From Sphingomonas cremea (GTDB lineage: Bacteria > Pseudomonadota > Alphaproteobacteria > Sphingomonadales > Sphingomonadaceae), in contig NZ_JAKFGM010000002.1 in NCBI RefSeq assembly GCF_021502585.1, positions 301,001 to 365,000 of the forward strand: a DNA stretch of 64,000 nucleotides. Direction: 5' to 3'. Under the pieces are notes generated by a model. That model saw nothing but the letters and a program-made list of their open reading frames with translations. It ran no database searches and was not told the DNA's origin. The position numbers were made by a program, and so were the translations under genes. Positions 18,591 to 28,016 of this stretch are shown here, in pieces; the stretch's first letter is position 1, and every line of letters starts with the position of its first letter.

Positions 18591-21023
18591 TCAAAGCTTG
18601 TAGCCGACGGTGAAGATGATTTGCCGAGGGTTGCCATAGAAGGCTGTCAAAATGCCTTCGCGGCCGAGCGCCGGGTCAAGACCGGGCTGGCCCAATGGGA
18701 ATCCCGGAGCGATGCCGTTGCCGATGAACTCTCCGGTGTAGGGATTCTGGAACATGAAGTTGTAGCCTGACGTCTTGTACCGGGTGTTGGTCAGGTTCTT
18801 GCCGTGCAGAGCCATCGTCCAATGGTCCCCGGGAAGCTCATAGACAATGCTGGCATCGAGCAGCGCAAAGCCCTTCTGGTCGATTCCGGGCGTGCGGATT
18901 TCGAACTGTTGGCTCTTGCTGCGATAGCTCAGCGTCGAATTGAGGTTCAGTGTGCCGTCGGCGAGCGGCGCCGTGTAGTTGAGCGTGCCGCTGGCGGTCC
19001 ATGCCGGCGTATTTTGAATCTTGCGGAAGTCGGCGACGTCCACTTCCTGCAGCGGGACCGGATTGTTGTCCTCGTCGACATTGACGAAGGTCATGAACTC
19101 CTTGAAGTCGGCGTTGAGATAGCCCAGCGACCAGGAGAAATTGAGGCGTGACGCGCCCGGGTCGCCGAATAGCCGCGCGCTGCCTTCAAATTCGACGCCT
19201 TGAATTCGCGCTTTGCCGGCGTTGCTGGTCAGGCCGCAGAAATTGGGAAACCCGCTTACGATGCAGCCTACCGACGCCGGGATTTGCATGTCCTTATATT
19301 TGGCATGGAACAGGGCGACGCTTGTGTACACTCGCTTGTCAAAGAAGCTGCCCTTCCAGCCCAGTTCATAGCTGGTCACCTGCTCGGGCTCGAAGGCCAT
19401 ATATTCGTAGATGTCGTCGGCATCGACACCATCGCCATCAAGGTCGGGCGCCTGGGTCGACTGCCCACGCGGGTCGAAGCCGCCGCCTTTGAAGCCCTGC
19501 GAATAGCTGGCGTAGAAATGATGATTCTCGTTCGGCTTGTAACTGACCGATGCGCGGGGCGTGAAATCCGTGTCTTTGCGCCTTCCGTCGAAATTGGATG
19601 TCGGCAGGCCGAACGGAATCCCCGCACCGCCGAACACTGTGGAGCCACCGCCGAGATAGGATTGGCGGAGCACCGTCGCGTGGCGTTTGTCGCTGGTGTA
19701 TCGGCCTCCAAGCGAGATCGAGATCTGATCGGTGATGTCGTAGGTAAAGTCGCCGAAGATCGCCCATGTCTTGGTGTTGACGTCGCTGTCGGTGAAGGCA
19801 GTGAACCCATTGAAGGTGGTGAACAGGCGCACATCAAAAATCGTTTGCGCGTCGGCGTCGAGATAATAGGCGCCAACCACGCCCGACAGCGCGCCGCGCT
19901 CGACCTCAAGCTGCACTTCCTGGCTGAACTGCTTGTTCTTGTAGATACCGGGCACATCGACGTCGACCGACGGCAGTGCGTCGAAATCTATCGGCGTTGT
20001 GCTTTTGTCCTTCCGGAAAGCGGTGATCGACTTCAGCGTGAACCCATCGGCAACCTCAAGTTGGCCATGGGCGGCGACGCCTTTATTGGTCACTTCTTGG
20101 TTAAGGTCATCCAGTCCGCCGCGCGTGTCGTATACATTGTCGAGCACCGGCGCGCCGGTGAGCAGGCTGGTGATCAGCCGGTGGCCGCCGCGAGCGTCGC
20201 TCTTGTCCTTTGTGTAATCGCCGCTGAGACGTAGCATTGCGCTATCGTCCCGGCCGATCTCGGCGGAGATGCGGCCCGCGAGCACGTCCTTGTTGTAATT
20301 TTCCTTGCCGGTCGTGAAGTTGACGCCAAAGCCGTCGCGAGTCAGCCGCGCACCTGCCACGCCCACCCTGAATATATCGGCGATGGGATAGGACAGGCTG
20401 GCCGTCGCATCCAGCTGGCCATAGTTCCCGACTGTTCCGCGAAGGTTTAGCTCGGGCTGGTCGGAAAGGCGGCGGGTAACATATTTTACCGCACCGCCGA
20501 TCGTGTTGCGGCCGTAAAGCGTCCCTTGCGGTCCGCGCAGAATTTCGATTCGCTCGACGTCGTAAATGTCGAGCACAGTGCCCTGGGGGCGGTTGAGATA
20601 AACGTCATCGAGATAAATGCCGACGCCCTGCTCGAAACCGGCGACCGGGTCTTGCTGGCCGATACCGCGGATGAAGGCGGTCAGCGTCGAATTGGTGCCG
20701 CGTGAAACTTCGAGCGTGACGTTGGGGGTGGTGTCGCCAACATCAGTGATGTCGATGGCGCCCTCTCGTTCAAGCTGGGCACCGGAATAGGCAGTGACCG
20801 CGATCGGCACGTCCTGGAGTGTTTCCAGGCGCCGTCGTGCAGTGACCACGATATCGCCCGATTCTTCCGGAGCTTCACCTGCGATAGGCTGGTCGGCCTG
20901 GGCAGCGTCGTCGGCTGCGGCCTGTTCCTGGACTTGAGCCAATGCCGCGTGCGGCAAAGCGGTTAAGGCAGCCACGGAAGTCAAAAGCAACGCACGTGCA
21001 GTTATAACAGTCCGGAATGACAT
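18591..21023 (-). CDS. TonB-dependent outer-membrane receptor
   Basis: An 810-residue outer-membrane transporter. A signal peptide (about 1-30) ends in ALAQ. A TonB-box-like stretch follows in GDIVVTARRR. The plug domain includes LQDVPIAVTAYSG, NVTLEVSRGTNSTLTAFIRGIG, GVGIYLDDVYLNRPQG and IEILRGPQGTLYGRNTIGGAVKY. The barrel ends in a terminal aromatic-type strand (QIIFTVGYKL). The plug style is the one common in sphingomonads for receptors of unknown organic substrates rather than classic siderophores. The start at 21023 has GGGGAGG just upstream; an ATG 15 nt earlier overlaps that ribosome site. It is divergent from a TetR gene. Confidence 0.93.
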   Translation of the reverse strand: MSFRTVITARALLLTSVAALTALPHAALAQVQEQAAADDAAQADQPIAGEAPEESGDIVVTARRRLETLQDVPIAVTAYSGAQLEREGAIDITDVGDTTPNVTLEVSRGTNSTLTAFIRGIGQQDPVAGFEQGVGIYLDDVYLNRPQGTVLDIYDVERIEILRGPQGTLYGRNTIGGAVKYVTRRLSDQPELNLRGTVGNYGQLDATASLSYPIADIFRVGVAGARLTRDGFGVNFTTGKENYNKDVLAGRISAEIGRDDSAMLRLSGDYTKDKSDARGGHRLITSLLTGAPVLDNVYDTRGGLDDLNQEVTNKGVAAHGQLEVADGFTLKSITAFRKDKSTTPIDFDALPSVDVDVPGIYKNKQFSQEVQLEVERGALSGVVGAYYLDADAQTIFDVRLFTTFNGFTAFTDSDVNTKTWAIFGDFTYDITDQISISLGGRYTSDKRHATVLRQSYLGGGSTVFGGAGIPFGLPTSNFDGRRKDTDFTPRASVSYKPNENHHFYASYSQGFKGGGFDPRGQSTQAPDLDGDGVDADDIYEYMAFEPEQVTSYELGWKGSFFDKRVYTSVALFHAKYKDMQIPASVGCIVSGFPNFCGLTSNAGKARIQGVEFEGSARLFGDPGASRLNFSWSLGYLNADFKEFMTFVNVDEDNNPVPLQEVDVADFRKIQNTPAWTASGTLNYTAPLADGTLNLNSTLSYRSKSQQFEIRTPGIDQKGFALLDASIVYELPGDHWTMALHGKNLTNTRYKTSGYNFMFQNPYTGEFIGNGIAPGFPLGQPGLDPALGREGILTAFYGNPRQIIFTVGYKL

Positions 21024-21091
21024 CGATTTCCTCCCCAATCAGTGGCCCGCCGGGCATCCCGGTCTTTAAGCCTTGATTGAAACCATAATGA

Positions 21092-21113
21092 AAGTTGAAC
21101 CGAGTTTCAACTT
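21092..21113. promoter_or_regulatory. Candidate TetR operator
   Basis: A perfect 8-bp inverted repeat, AAGTTGAA and TTCAACTT with a 6-nt spacer, lies between the divergent TonB receptor and TetR genes. A further TTGAAAC copy lies at about 21077-21083. TetR-family regulators usually bind such symmetrical sites between divergent genes. No binding evidence is available here. Confidence 0.6.
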
Positions 21114-21131
21114 GGAGAATAAAGTGACGCT

Positions 21132-21800
21132 ATGGGAGCGGTTGTGGACAAGGCAGGGCATGGGGCGGTAGCGATCGTAACCGTGGATCAACCATCCTCA
21201 CAGGCAAGCAGGGGTAAGGCCCCGCGCACCGCTCGCGGGGAGAAGACCCTTCGCAAGATTCTCGATGCGGCACTGGCCGAGTTCGGGCAACGGGGTTTTC
21301 ACGAAAGCTCAATCGTTGGAATCACCAGTCGGGCAAAGGTCGCGCTGGGAACTTTCTACACTTATTTCGACAGCAAGGAGGCGGTGTTCGCGGCGCTGGT
21401 CCAGGACATGTCCAGGCAGGTGCGCGACTATGTCTATCCCCTCCTCGAAGGGTCGACTGACGGCATTGACCGAGAGCGGCGGGGGCTGGCCGCTTACCTG
21501 CGCTTCGTTGTCGATAATAAGGAGGTTTACCGGATCATCGACGAAGCGGAGTTCGTCGACCCGTCAGGATTTCGGACCCACTATGAAACTGCTGCCTCGC
21601 GAATCGCCTCGCGGCTGGCGGATGCAACGGCCAAGGGAGAAATCCGGGACGATGGTGAACTGGCCAATGAGGTGCGCGCCTGGGCGATCATGGGAATAAA
21701 TGTTTTCCTCGGTCTGCGATTCGGCGTGTGGGCCGCCGAGGATCCCGACCAGGTTGCCGCTCACGCCAATGCGCTGCTCCGCAAAGGACTGGAGCCTTAG
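21132..21800 (+). CDS. TetR/AcrR-family transcriptional regulator
   Basis: A 222-residue regulator. The N-terminal DNA-binding domain spans about 38-85 (KILDAALAEFGQRGFHESSI, VGITSRAKVALGTFYTYF, DSKEAVF), preceded by a basic tail. The C-terminal ligand domain is variable (YLRFVVDNKEVYRIIDEAEFVDPSGF). It is divergent from the TonB receptor gene, so it probably represses that receptor, and perhaps itself, until a ligand binds. Its 3' end overlaps the converging kynureninase gene by 4 nt. The first 25 residues before SSQASRGK are poorly supported, so the true start could be later. Confidence 0.88.
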   Translation: MGAVVDKAGHGAVAIVTVDQPSSQASRGKAPRTARGEKTLRKILDAALAEFGQRGFHESSIVGITSRAKVALGTFYTYFDSKEAVFAALVQDMSRQVRDYVYPLLEGSTDGIDRERRGLAAYLRFVVDNKEVYRIIDEAEFVDPSGFRTHYETAASRIASRLADATAKGEIRDDGELANEVRAWAIMGINVFLGLRFGVWAAEDPDQVAAHANALLRKGLEP

Positions 21801-22963
21801 CTTAGTTGGCGCACCGCCACGGCCAGCGCGTCGACATCTTTCTCGTCCTGGTAAAAGCCGAAACCGATTCGAAGCACATCGCCGCGAACGTCGGTCACGA
21901 TGTGTTGAGCATCCAATTCGCTGCACCAACGCTGCGCATCGGGGCTGCGAAATGCGAGAAAGCGTGCATGCGGTCCTCCGTCCAACGGATTGAGCAAATC
22001 GCATTCGCCAAAGGCGCTTCCTGCTATCCGGTCGAGCAAACGGGACTGGAGATTGGCAACCCGAGCCGCGATTCTGGCGGTGGTAAGATCATTTTCCTTC
22101 AGCATCCGTTGGATCGCGTTGAACCGGTACAATGCCGACGGATCGAATGTCGCACCCATGAAGCGCATCGCATCCCGGGTATAGCCGACACTGCTTCCAG
22201 GAGGAGCCGTCAGCTCGCCGAATTCCGCATACCAGCCGGTAATCGGCGGCCGCTCGCCGAAGCCCGGCGGGCAATGCATGAAACCCATGCCTTCGCCCGC
22301 CATTGCATATTTATACCCGCCGCCGAGAACGAAGGCCGATCCGGCAATCGTCTGAGTGATCGGAGCCTCGATCGCCATAAAGGCATGATAAGCATCGATG
22401 ACGACCCACGGCCCCTCGGGTCGAGCTAGCGTGGCCAAGTCCTCGACATCGCCAAAAATGCGGCCGCTGTTGAAAAGCACCTGGCTCACCAGGATCAGGT
22501 CGAACTCTTCGACCTGTGCGGCGTCCAGGAAGCGGGCGGAAAAATCACCGAACGGATCGGCGGCCACTTTCGTCAGCCGGATATCGCCACCTTCCGCCCA
22601 GCGCGCCATTTGCCGCCGGGCCGAATGGAATTCGCCGTCGCTCATTAATACACGCAACGGGCTCCCGGTACGGCGTGGGCACGCTGCCGCGAGGCGGATC
22701 AGGAAGTCGTGAGTGTTGGAAGCAAAAACTATTGCAGATGGATCACCGCTGCCCAGCTCCGCGGCCACATTGGCCTGCGCTTCGGGCCAGACCTCGCCCA
22801 TAATCTTGTCCCACTTGTGATCGGCCTGAGCTGCCGCATCTTCCCAACTTTGGACCTGGCCTTCGAACGAGGCGTCAGGCCACAAATGATGGCTGTGGGA
22901 GGCGAAGTGCAGCCGTCCTGGCGCACTTCCCAGGCTCTTGCTGAACAATGGCTTGAAGCTCAA
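21797..22963 (-). CDS. kynU: Kynureninase-like PLP enzyme
   Basis: A 388-residue fold-type I PLP enzyme of the class V aminotransferase family. The PLP lysine is Lys218 in GGGYKYAM, Asp190 in VVIDAYHAF should pair with the pyridine nitrogen, and RFMGATFDPSALYRF is a family-like segment. Kynureninase splits kynurenine to anthranilate and alanine. The call depends on context: the gene overlaps the tryptophan 2,3-dioxygenase gene by 4 nt as ATGA. The sequence around the lysine differs from the usual GCGYKYLNGGPG, so a related lyase is possible. Confidence 0.72.
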   Translation of the reverse strand: MSFKPLFSKSLGSAPGRLHFASHSHHLWPDASFEGQVQSWEDAAAQADHKWDKIMGEVWPEAQANVAAELGSGDPSAIVFASNTHDFLIRLAAACPRRTGSPLRVLMSDGEFHSARRQMARWAEGGDIRLTKVAADPFGDFSARFLDAAQVEEFDLILVSQVLFNSGRIFGDVEDLATLARPEGPWVVIDAYHAFMAIEAPITQTIAGSAFVLGGGYKYAMAGEGMGFMHCPPGFGERPPITGWYAEFGELTAPPGSSVGYTRDAMRFMGATFDPSALYRFNAIQRMLKENDLTTARIAARVANLQSRLLDRIAGSAFGECDLLNPLDGGPHARFLAFRSPDAQRWCSELDAQHIVTDVRGDVLRIGFGFYQDEKDVDALAVAVRQLS

Positions 22964-23721
22964 AGCTCAGTCCTCAAGGCCCAAAGCTCGGGAAAAGCGC
23001 GCTTAGATAATGTCGTCGCCAAATAGGCCGCACCGGCCGAACCCCCGGTCCCGGTCTTCATGCCGATGATGCGTTCGACGGTCAGCATGTGCTTGTGCCG
23101 CCATGCCGCGAGCGAATCGTCGAGATCGACCAGTTTTTCCGCGAGCTGGTAGAGCCCGAAATATTCGTCAGGGCGGCGATAGATTTCGAGCCATGCCGCC
23201 TTCAGCGCGCCTTCGCCTTTTATGTCGAATCCAGCGCGAACCAGCGCCGCATTGGCCTCATCCCATAACGACGGATCGGCCAGCGCCCTTTCCAGCCGCG
23301 CATGACCTTCGCTTCCACCTTCGTAGAAGCCGAGAAATTTGGGATCTTTGATCCCCAGTCGATATTCGAGCTCGCGGAACTGGGCCGACTGAAATCCCGA
23401 AGAGGTCCCAAGCACGTCGCGGAACGCGCTGTAATCCACTGGCGTCAGGGTCGCCAATACGTCCCACGACAGCGTCATTACCGTCCAGATGCGGCTTACG
23501 CGCGACAGCGCCTTATAGGCCTCGGCAAACTTATCCTCGGCAACCAGGCGGCATGCGAATCCGACCTCGTGGAGCATCTGCTTCAGCCAAAGCTCCTTTG
23601 TCTGATGGATAATGACGAACAGCATCTCGTCGTGCAGGTCGCTGATCGGGTGCTGGGCTGACAGCAAAGTGTCGAGCTTCAGATATTCGGCATAGGTCAT
23701 GCCGGCTGGGGTCGCGGTCAT
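22960..23721 (-). CDS. kynA: Tryptophan 2,3-dioxygenase
   Basis: A 253-residue heme enzyme that opens the indole ring of L-tryptophan with oxygen to give N-formylkynurenine. Family motifs are MTYAEYLKLDTLLSAQHP, HDEMLFVIIHQTKELWLKQ, SGFQSAQFRELEYRLG, and AWRHKHMLTVERIIGMKTGTGGSAG, which carries the proximal heme His. The length fits the short bacterial form. The ATG at 23721 gives the normal N-terminus; a frame reaching 24030 is contradicted by its overlap with the bamE gene. It is the first gene of a two-gene kynurenine operon. A formamidase gene was not found beside it. Confidence 0.95.
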   Translation of the reverse strand: MTATPAGMTYAEYLKLDTLLSAQHPISDLHDEMLFVIIHQTKELWLKQMLHEVGFACRLVAEDKFAEAYKALSRVSRIWTVMTLSWDVLATLTPVDYSAFRDVLGTSSGFQSAQFRELEYRLGIKDPKFLGFYEGGSEGHARLERALADPSLWDEANAALVRAGFDIKGEGALKAAWLEIYRRPDEYFGLYQLAEKLVDLDDSLAAWRHKHMLTVERIIGMKTGTGGSAGAAYLATTLSKRAFPELWALRTEL

Positions 23722-23768
23722 GCGCGACGGCTTAGGCGGCAGGCTGCGCGGCGGCAAGCCGCGCCTTG

Positions 23769-24227
23769 CTATTGGCGCTGGGAGCCGGGCAGCCCGGGCT
23801 GAGCAATCGTTCCGATGTTGCCGAACAGCTCGTCGAAAAAGCTGCGCTTGCGGCCCAGCGTCGGGGTCTTGTCGCCCGTCGGCTCGACCTTGGCGATCAA
23901 TTCCTTTCCGGTCTTTTCTACCGAAGTGACGTTGCCGGCCTGGTCGAACCTGACCCGGAGAACCTTCTGGTCGGTGACCTTGGGGTCGCGGAACGCAAGC
24001 TGGACCGTGTCGCGCGAAACATAATACCATTCGTTGGGATCAAACTGCCCGGTGAAGGTCGGCCGGCCGAGCGTTTTGGCGACAGAGTCCTTGTTGTCGA
24101 CGCCTACCTGGATCCCTTCGGCCAGCGTCGGGTCGATCACGAAGCCACGATGATCGCGGGTTCCGGCGGAACAGGCGCTGAGCGCGAGTCCGGTTGCGAT
24201 GATCGCTGCTGTGCTGCGCTTGGCCAT
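23769..24227 (-). CDS. bamE: Outer-membrane assembly lipoprotein BamE
   Basis: BamE is a small lipoprotein of the BAM complex, which inserts beta-barrel proteins into the outer membrane. The 152-residue product has a lipoprotein signal with lipobox LSAC (Cys at 19). The SmpA/OmlA domain follows: GFVIDPTLAEGIQVGVDNKDSVAKTLGRPTFTG, EWYYVSRD, and VLRVRFDQAGNVTSVEKTG. It diverges from the bc1 chaperone gene, with 98 nt between the starts, a pairing common in alphaproteobacteria. The tail beyond 115 is extended and Gly-rich. Confidence 0.9.
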   Translation of the reverse strand: MAKRSTAAIIATGLALSACSAGTRDHRGFVIDPTLAEGIQVGVDNKDSVAKTLGRPTFTGQFDPNEWYYVSRDTVQLAFRDPKVTDQKVLRVRFDQAGNVTSVEKTGKELIAKVEPTGDKTPTLGRKRSFFDELFGNIGTIAQPGLPGSQRQ

Positions 24228-24325
24228 TCAAATTCTCTCCGTCGGATCGCGCTTGTCCACTGGCGCGCCGAGGCCCAATATGCGGACCCGCGCGGCTCGC
24301 GCAAGCCAGACGCGGCGAAAGGAGA

Positions 24326-24847
24326 ATGGCGATGCGCTCATTAATGGCGATGCTGCGTCCGAAAGGGGCCGATGCCGGAGCGCTTTATGGCGCAGTGGTG
24401 GCGGAGGCGCGCCGCCCGGCCTGGTATCGAGAAGGTTCGGTTGCCGACACGATGGACGGTCGATTCGCGGTCCTGTCGAGCTTAACAGCTTTGACGATTC
24501 TGCGGCTTGAAGATGGCGATGAAGATGCGGTGCGCCAATCGGTTGCACTCACCGAAAGCTTCATTGCGGACATGGATGCTCAGATGCGCGAGGAAGGATT
24601 CGGCGATCCTTCGATCGGCAAGCAGGTGCGATCCATGGTCGGTGCGCTCGCCGCGCGAGTCGATCAGTGGCGCCGGGCCCGCGAGGGCCAATTGGATTGG
24701 AACGATACCGTTCGCTTCAGCATCTATCGCGACAACCCGCCCGATGCGGAGGCCGCGCTGACCTTTTCGACCGAAGCGCTAAGGCGATTCAACGAAGGGC
24801 TGAGCGGAATCGGAGATCGAGAGCTGCTCGAGGGGCGGATCGGATGA
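24326..24847 (+). CDS. Ubiquinol-cytochrome c chaperone (CBP3-like)
   Basis: A 173-residue protein of the ubiquinol-cytochrome c chaperone family, related to mitochondrial Cbp3, which assists cytochrome b assembly into complex III. Marks are ARRPAWYREGSVADTMDGRFAVLSSLTALTILRLE, LTESFIADMDAQMREEGFGDPSIGKQVRSMVGALAARVDQWR and TEALRRF. It overlaps the next gene as ATGA. The pairing of this gene with a DUF177 gene is standard in alphaproteobacteria. Confidence 0.88.
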   Translation: MAMRSLMAMLRPKGADAGALYGAVVAEARRPAWYREGSVADTMDGRFAVLSSLTALTILRLEDGDEDAVRQSVALTESFIADMDAQMREEGFGDPSIGKQVRSMVGALAARVDQWRRAREGQLDWNDTVRFSIYRDNPPDAEAALTFSTEALRRFNEGLSGIGDRELLEGRIG

Positions 24848-25371
24848 GCGATTTCGCGCATCGTCTTTCACTCGACCGGATTCGAGACGGAGACCGGCTG
24901 GATCTGGCCGCCGATGCCGAGGAGTGTAGCGCGATTGCAAGCCGGCTTGGGCTGCTGTCGCTCGATCGGCTGGAGGCGCACACAGTGCTCTCGCGCGATG
25001 GAGAGAAAGTTCGGGCCACCGGCCGGCTAAAGGCCGCGCTTGAACAAGCCTGTGTCGCCACGGGCGATTCGGTGCCTGCCCATGTCGACGAACCGTTCGA
25101 GCTGCTTTTCCTGCCCGAGCCCAAGGTTGGATCTGCCGACGAGGAGATCGAGCTTGGCGCGGCCGATCTCGATACGATGTTCCACGATGGCGCCGCGATC
25201 GACCTTGGCACAGCGATTGCCGATTCGCTTGCACTCGCGCTCGATCCTTACCCCCGCAGCCCGAGCGCGGAAGCGGCGCTAAAGGAGGCAGGGGTGATCA
25301 GCGAAGAAGAAGCCGGCCCATTTGCCGCTTTGGCGGCGCTGAAGGCCAAGCTTGGAGGCAGCGGCGCCTAA
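24844..25371 (+). CDS. DUF177 (YceD-like) protein
   Basis: A 175-residue protein of the YceD/DUF177 family. The sequence shows [81 protein letters not shown] and a conserved acidic part before [32 protein letters not shown]. The family is linked to 23S rRNA accumulation in E. coli and plants, but its activity is unresolved. It starts at the ATG overlapping the chaperone stop. Its end overlaps the converging ssb gene by 4 nt. Confidence 0.87.
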   Translation: MSDFAHRLSLDRIRDGDRLDLAADAEECSAIASRLGLLSLDRLEAHTVLSRDGEKVRATGRLKAALEQACVATGDSVPAHVDEPFELLFLPEPKVGSADEEIELGAADLDTMFHDGAAIDLGTAIADSLALALDPYPRSPSAEAALKEAGVISEEEAGPFAALAALKAKLGGSGA

Positions 25372-25847
25372 AAGGGGACATCGTCGTCAAGATCGGTGTC
25401 GAACGCCGCCGGCTGGGGCCGCGACTGGGGCTTTGCACCGCCGCCGCTGAAGTTCGAACTGCCATAATCGTCGCCGCCAAAGCTGCCGCCCGAACCGCCT
25501 TCGCGGCTGTCGAGCAGTACCAGTTCGCCGCGGAAGCGCTGCAGAACGATCTCGGTCGTGTAGCGATCGTTACCCGACTGGTCCTGCCATTTGCGGGTCT
25601 GGATCTGGCCTTCGACGTAAACCTTGGAGCCTTTGCGCAAATAGCTTTTGGCGACTCGGCCAAGGTTCTCGTTGAAAATCACGACATTGTGCCACTCGGT
25701 CCGCTCCTGCCGCTGGCCGTCGCGGTCTTTCCAGCTTTCCGATGTGGCGATGCGCATATTTACGACCTCGCCACCATTGTTAAGCGAGCGCGCCTCGGGA
25801 TCGGCACCCAGATTGCCGACCAGGATCACCTTGTTCACGCCCGCCAT
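25368..25847 (-). CDS. ssb: Single-stranded DNA-binding protein
   Basis: SSB coats single-stranded DNA during replication and repair and recruits partner proteins. The 159-residue product has the OB fold at 1-112 ([62 protein letters not shown]), a flexible Gly- and Gln-rich linker, and the acidic partner-binding tip DDDVPF. All expected parts are intact. It appears to stand alone, with an upstream gap of 62 nt before the FeoB gene end. Confidence 0.96.
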   Translation of the reverse strand: MAGVNKVILVGNLGADPEARSLNNGGEVVNMRIATSESWKDRDGQRQERTEWHNVVIFNENLGRVAKSYLRKGSKVYVEGQIQTRKWQDQSGNDRYTTEIVLQRFRGELVLLDSREGGSGGSFGGDDYGSSNFSGGGAKPQSRPQPAAFDTDLDDDVPF

Positions 25848-25909
25848 GCCACTCTCCTAAATGCTTGTTTGAAGAGAGCGTTAAGCCGCACGGCGGCTTG
25901 GCACAAGCG

Positions 25910-27760
25910 TCAGCCAAGCCCGAATGCGACGGCAGTCCAGTAAGTTGCGCCCGCTGCAATATAGGCGAGCACAAACAGGTAGGAGACCATGAATATCGGC
26001 CACTTCCAGCCGTTAGTTTCGCGGCGGGTAACGGCGATCGTCGAGATGCATTGCGGCGCAAACACGAACCAGGCGAGGAAGGCGAGCGCGGTTGCCAGGC
26101 TCCAGCGGCCGGAGAGTCGCTGCTCGAGCGTCTGCAGCCCCTGGTCATTTCCCGCATCGAGAGAATAGACGGTGCCGATCGCCGCTACCGCCACTTCCCT
26201 GGCTGCCATGGCGGGTAGCAGCGCCATGCTGATATCCTTGTTGAATCCGATCGGCGCAACGACCGTGTGAATGCCGTCGGCGATGTGCCCGGCGATCGAC
26301 ACGTCAGACTGTTTTTCGCCCGGCCCGGCTTGGGGGAAGCTTGCAAGCGCCCACAGAATGATGGTGGTCGAAAGGATGATGGTTCCGGCGCGCTTGAGAA
26401 AGATCATCGCCCGCTGCCACAGGCCGATCGCAACGTCTGACACCCGCGGTAACTGGTACTTTGGCAGTTCCATCATGAACGCCCCGCCGCCCCCCTTAAC
26501 TGCGGTTTTGCTGAGGACAATTGCAGCGAGCAGCGCACCGAAAATGCCCGAGAGATAAAGGCCGAACATCACGACCCCCTGGAGGCCTATGCCGGGGGCA
26601 AGCGATCGAGCAGGGATGAAGGCGCCAATGATGAGGGTATAGACCGGAAGGCGAGCCGAGCAGGTCATTAGCGGGGCGACGAGAATTGTCGTCAGCCGGT
26701 CCTTGGGATCGTCAATGGTCCTCGTCGCCATGATCCCCGGGACGGCGCAGGCGAAGCTCGACAGCAATGGGATGAAGGCGCGGCCCGACAGGCCCGCGTG
26801 GCTCATCAGCCGGTCCATGATGAATGCGGCGCGGACCATGTATCCGGACGATTCAAGGACGAGGATGAACAGGAACAGGATCAATATCTGCGGCAGGAAG
26901 ACGATCACGGCGCCGACGCCGGCAAACACTCCGTCGACCAGCATCGAGCGAAAGACACCATGCGGCAACACGTCGCCGATGGCCTGACCCAAGGACAAAG
27001 TAGCGGCCTCAAGCGCATCGGCGGGGATCACGGACCAGGAGAAGACTGCCTGGAACATAAGGAACAGGACGGCCGCGAGGATGATGGGGCCGGCTATCGG
27101 GTGAAGCAGAAGACCATCGAGCCGATGAGTGATTCGTCGTACCGGCGTCTCGCGAATAATCGCGGCCATCGCGATTTCGCGTGCACGCCGCTGGAGCGCG
27201 AGCGGGTCATGACTGGGCCCTTCGCCAGCGCGGATCTTGCGCGGTGCGATCAGCATTTCGTTGAGCTGAGCCATGATTTCGGCAAGCCCACGTTTGCGGA
27301 CTGCGACTGTTTCGACGACGGGCACGCCCAGCTCTGCCTCAAGCCTGCCGACGTCGAGTTCCAGCCCATCCCGCTTGGCCAGATCGATCATGTTGAGCGC
27401 TACGACCGTCGGCAATCCGAGGTCGATCAACTGGAGCGCGAAGCGAAGGTGATTGTCGAGGTTGGATGCATCAACGACGATCAGCAGCGCGTTGGGCAGT
27501 CTCTCGCCCTTTTGCTTGCCCAGCAGGACGTCGCGAGTCACCGCCTCGTCCGGGCTGGTCGGGTCAAGGCCATAGGCGCCCGGAAGGTCAACCAGCTCGA
27601 CCGGAGCGCCGTCGGGCAAGGTCGTGCGGCCGACATGGCGTTCGACCGTCACTCCGGGATAATTGCCGACCTTCTGCCTGGCGCCAGTCAGCGCATTGAA
27701 CAGCGCGCTCTTGCCGGCATTGGGATTGCCGGCGACCGCGACCAGCGGAACTGGATTCAT
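25910..27760 (-). CDS. feoB: Ferrous iron transporter FeoB
   Basis: FeoB moves ferrous iron through the inner membrane. The 616-residue product starts with the G domain: GNPNAGKSALFNALTG (G1), DLPGAYGL (G3) and NMIDLAKR (G4). A helical spacer follows (about 175-215), then a membrane domain with two Gate repeats, including SSFACAVPGIMATRTI, TCSARLPVYTLIIGAFIPA and MAAREVAVAAIGTVYSL. The Cys in TCSARLPVY lies on the proposed ion path. It is shorter than the E. coli protein of 773 residues, as in other alphaproteobacteria. The start overlaps the feoA stop by 4 nt. Confidence 0.95.
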   Translation of the reverse strand: MNPVPLVAVAGNPNAGKSALFNALTGARQKVGNYPGVTVERHVGRTTLPDGAPVELVDLPGAYGLDPTSPDEAVTRDVLLGKQKGERLPNALLIVVDASNLDNHLRFALQLIDLGLPTVVALNMIDLAKRDGLELDVGRLEAELGVPVVETVAVRKRGLAEIMAQLNEMLIAPRKIRAGEGPSHDPLALQRRAREIAMAAIIRETPVRRITHRLDGLLLHPIAGPIILAAVLFLMFQAVFSWSVIPADALEAATLSLGQAIGDVLPHGVFRSMLVDGVFAGVGAVIVFLPQILILFLFILVLESSGYMVRAAFIMDRLMSHAGLSGRAFIPLLSSFACAVPGIMATRTIDDPKDRLTTILVAPLMTCSARLPVYTLIIGAFIPARSLAPGIGLQGVVMFGLYLSGIFGALLAAIVLSKTAVKGGGGAFMMELPKYQLPRVSDVAIGLWQRAMIFLKRAGTIILSTTIILWALASFPQAGPGEKQSDVSIAGHIADGIHTVVAPIGFNKDISMALLPAMAAREVAVAAIGTVYSLDAGNDQGLQTLEQRLSGRWSLATALAFLAWFVFAPQCISTIAVTRRETNGWKWPIFMVSYLFVLAYIAAGATYWTAVAFGLG

Positions 27761-28014
27761 GGTGCCTCGGTAGTGACGCGTACCGCGCGGGCCTGGGCGC
27801 GACGGATGGCGACGGTCATCCGGCCGACTCGCACGGCCAGCGGGTCACGGCCGAACGGCCCAAGGTGGAGCGGCTCGATCAATACGCCCTCGTCAAAGCC
27901 GAAATGCCTCAGCCGGCAAGCCTCGCTTTCCCCGAGCGCCGACCAGTCGACGGCCGCGATTCGAGCGCGGACGCCTAGCTTCAGCTGATCAAGCGAGAGA
28001 AGCGGAACGGCCAT
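27757..28014 (-). CDS. feoA: Ferrous iron transport accessory protein FeoA
   Basis: FeoA is a small SH3-like cytosolic protein needed for FeoB activity. The 85-residue product shows LSLDQLKLGVRARI, ACRLRHFGFDEGVLIEPLHLGPFGRDPLAVRVGRMTVAIRRAQA, the usual pattern. The ATG at 28014 is chosen over a TTG 6 nt upstream. No clear ribosome site precedes it. It overlaps feoB, forming a feoAB operon. A Fur-like box touches the start region. Confidence 0.9.
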   Translation of the reverse strand: MAVPLLSLDQLKLGVRARIAAVDWSALGESEACRLRHFGFDEGVLIEPLHLGPFGRDPLAVRVGRMTVAIRRAQARAVRVTTEAP

Positions 28015-28016
28015 TT

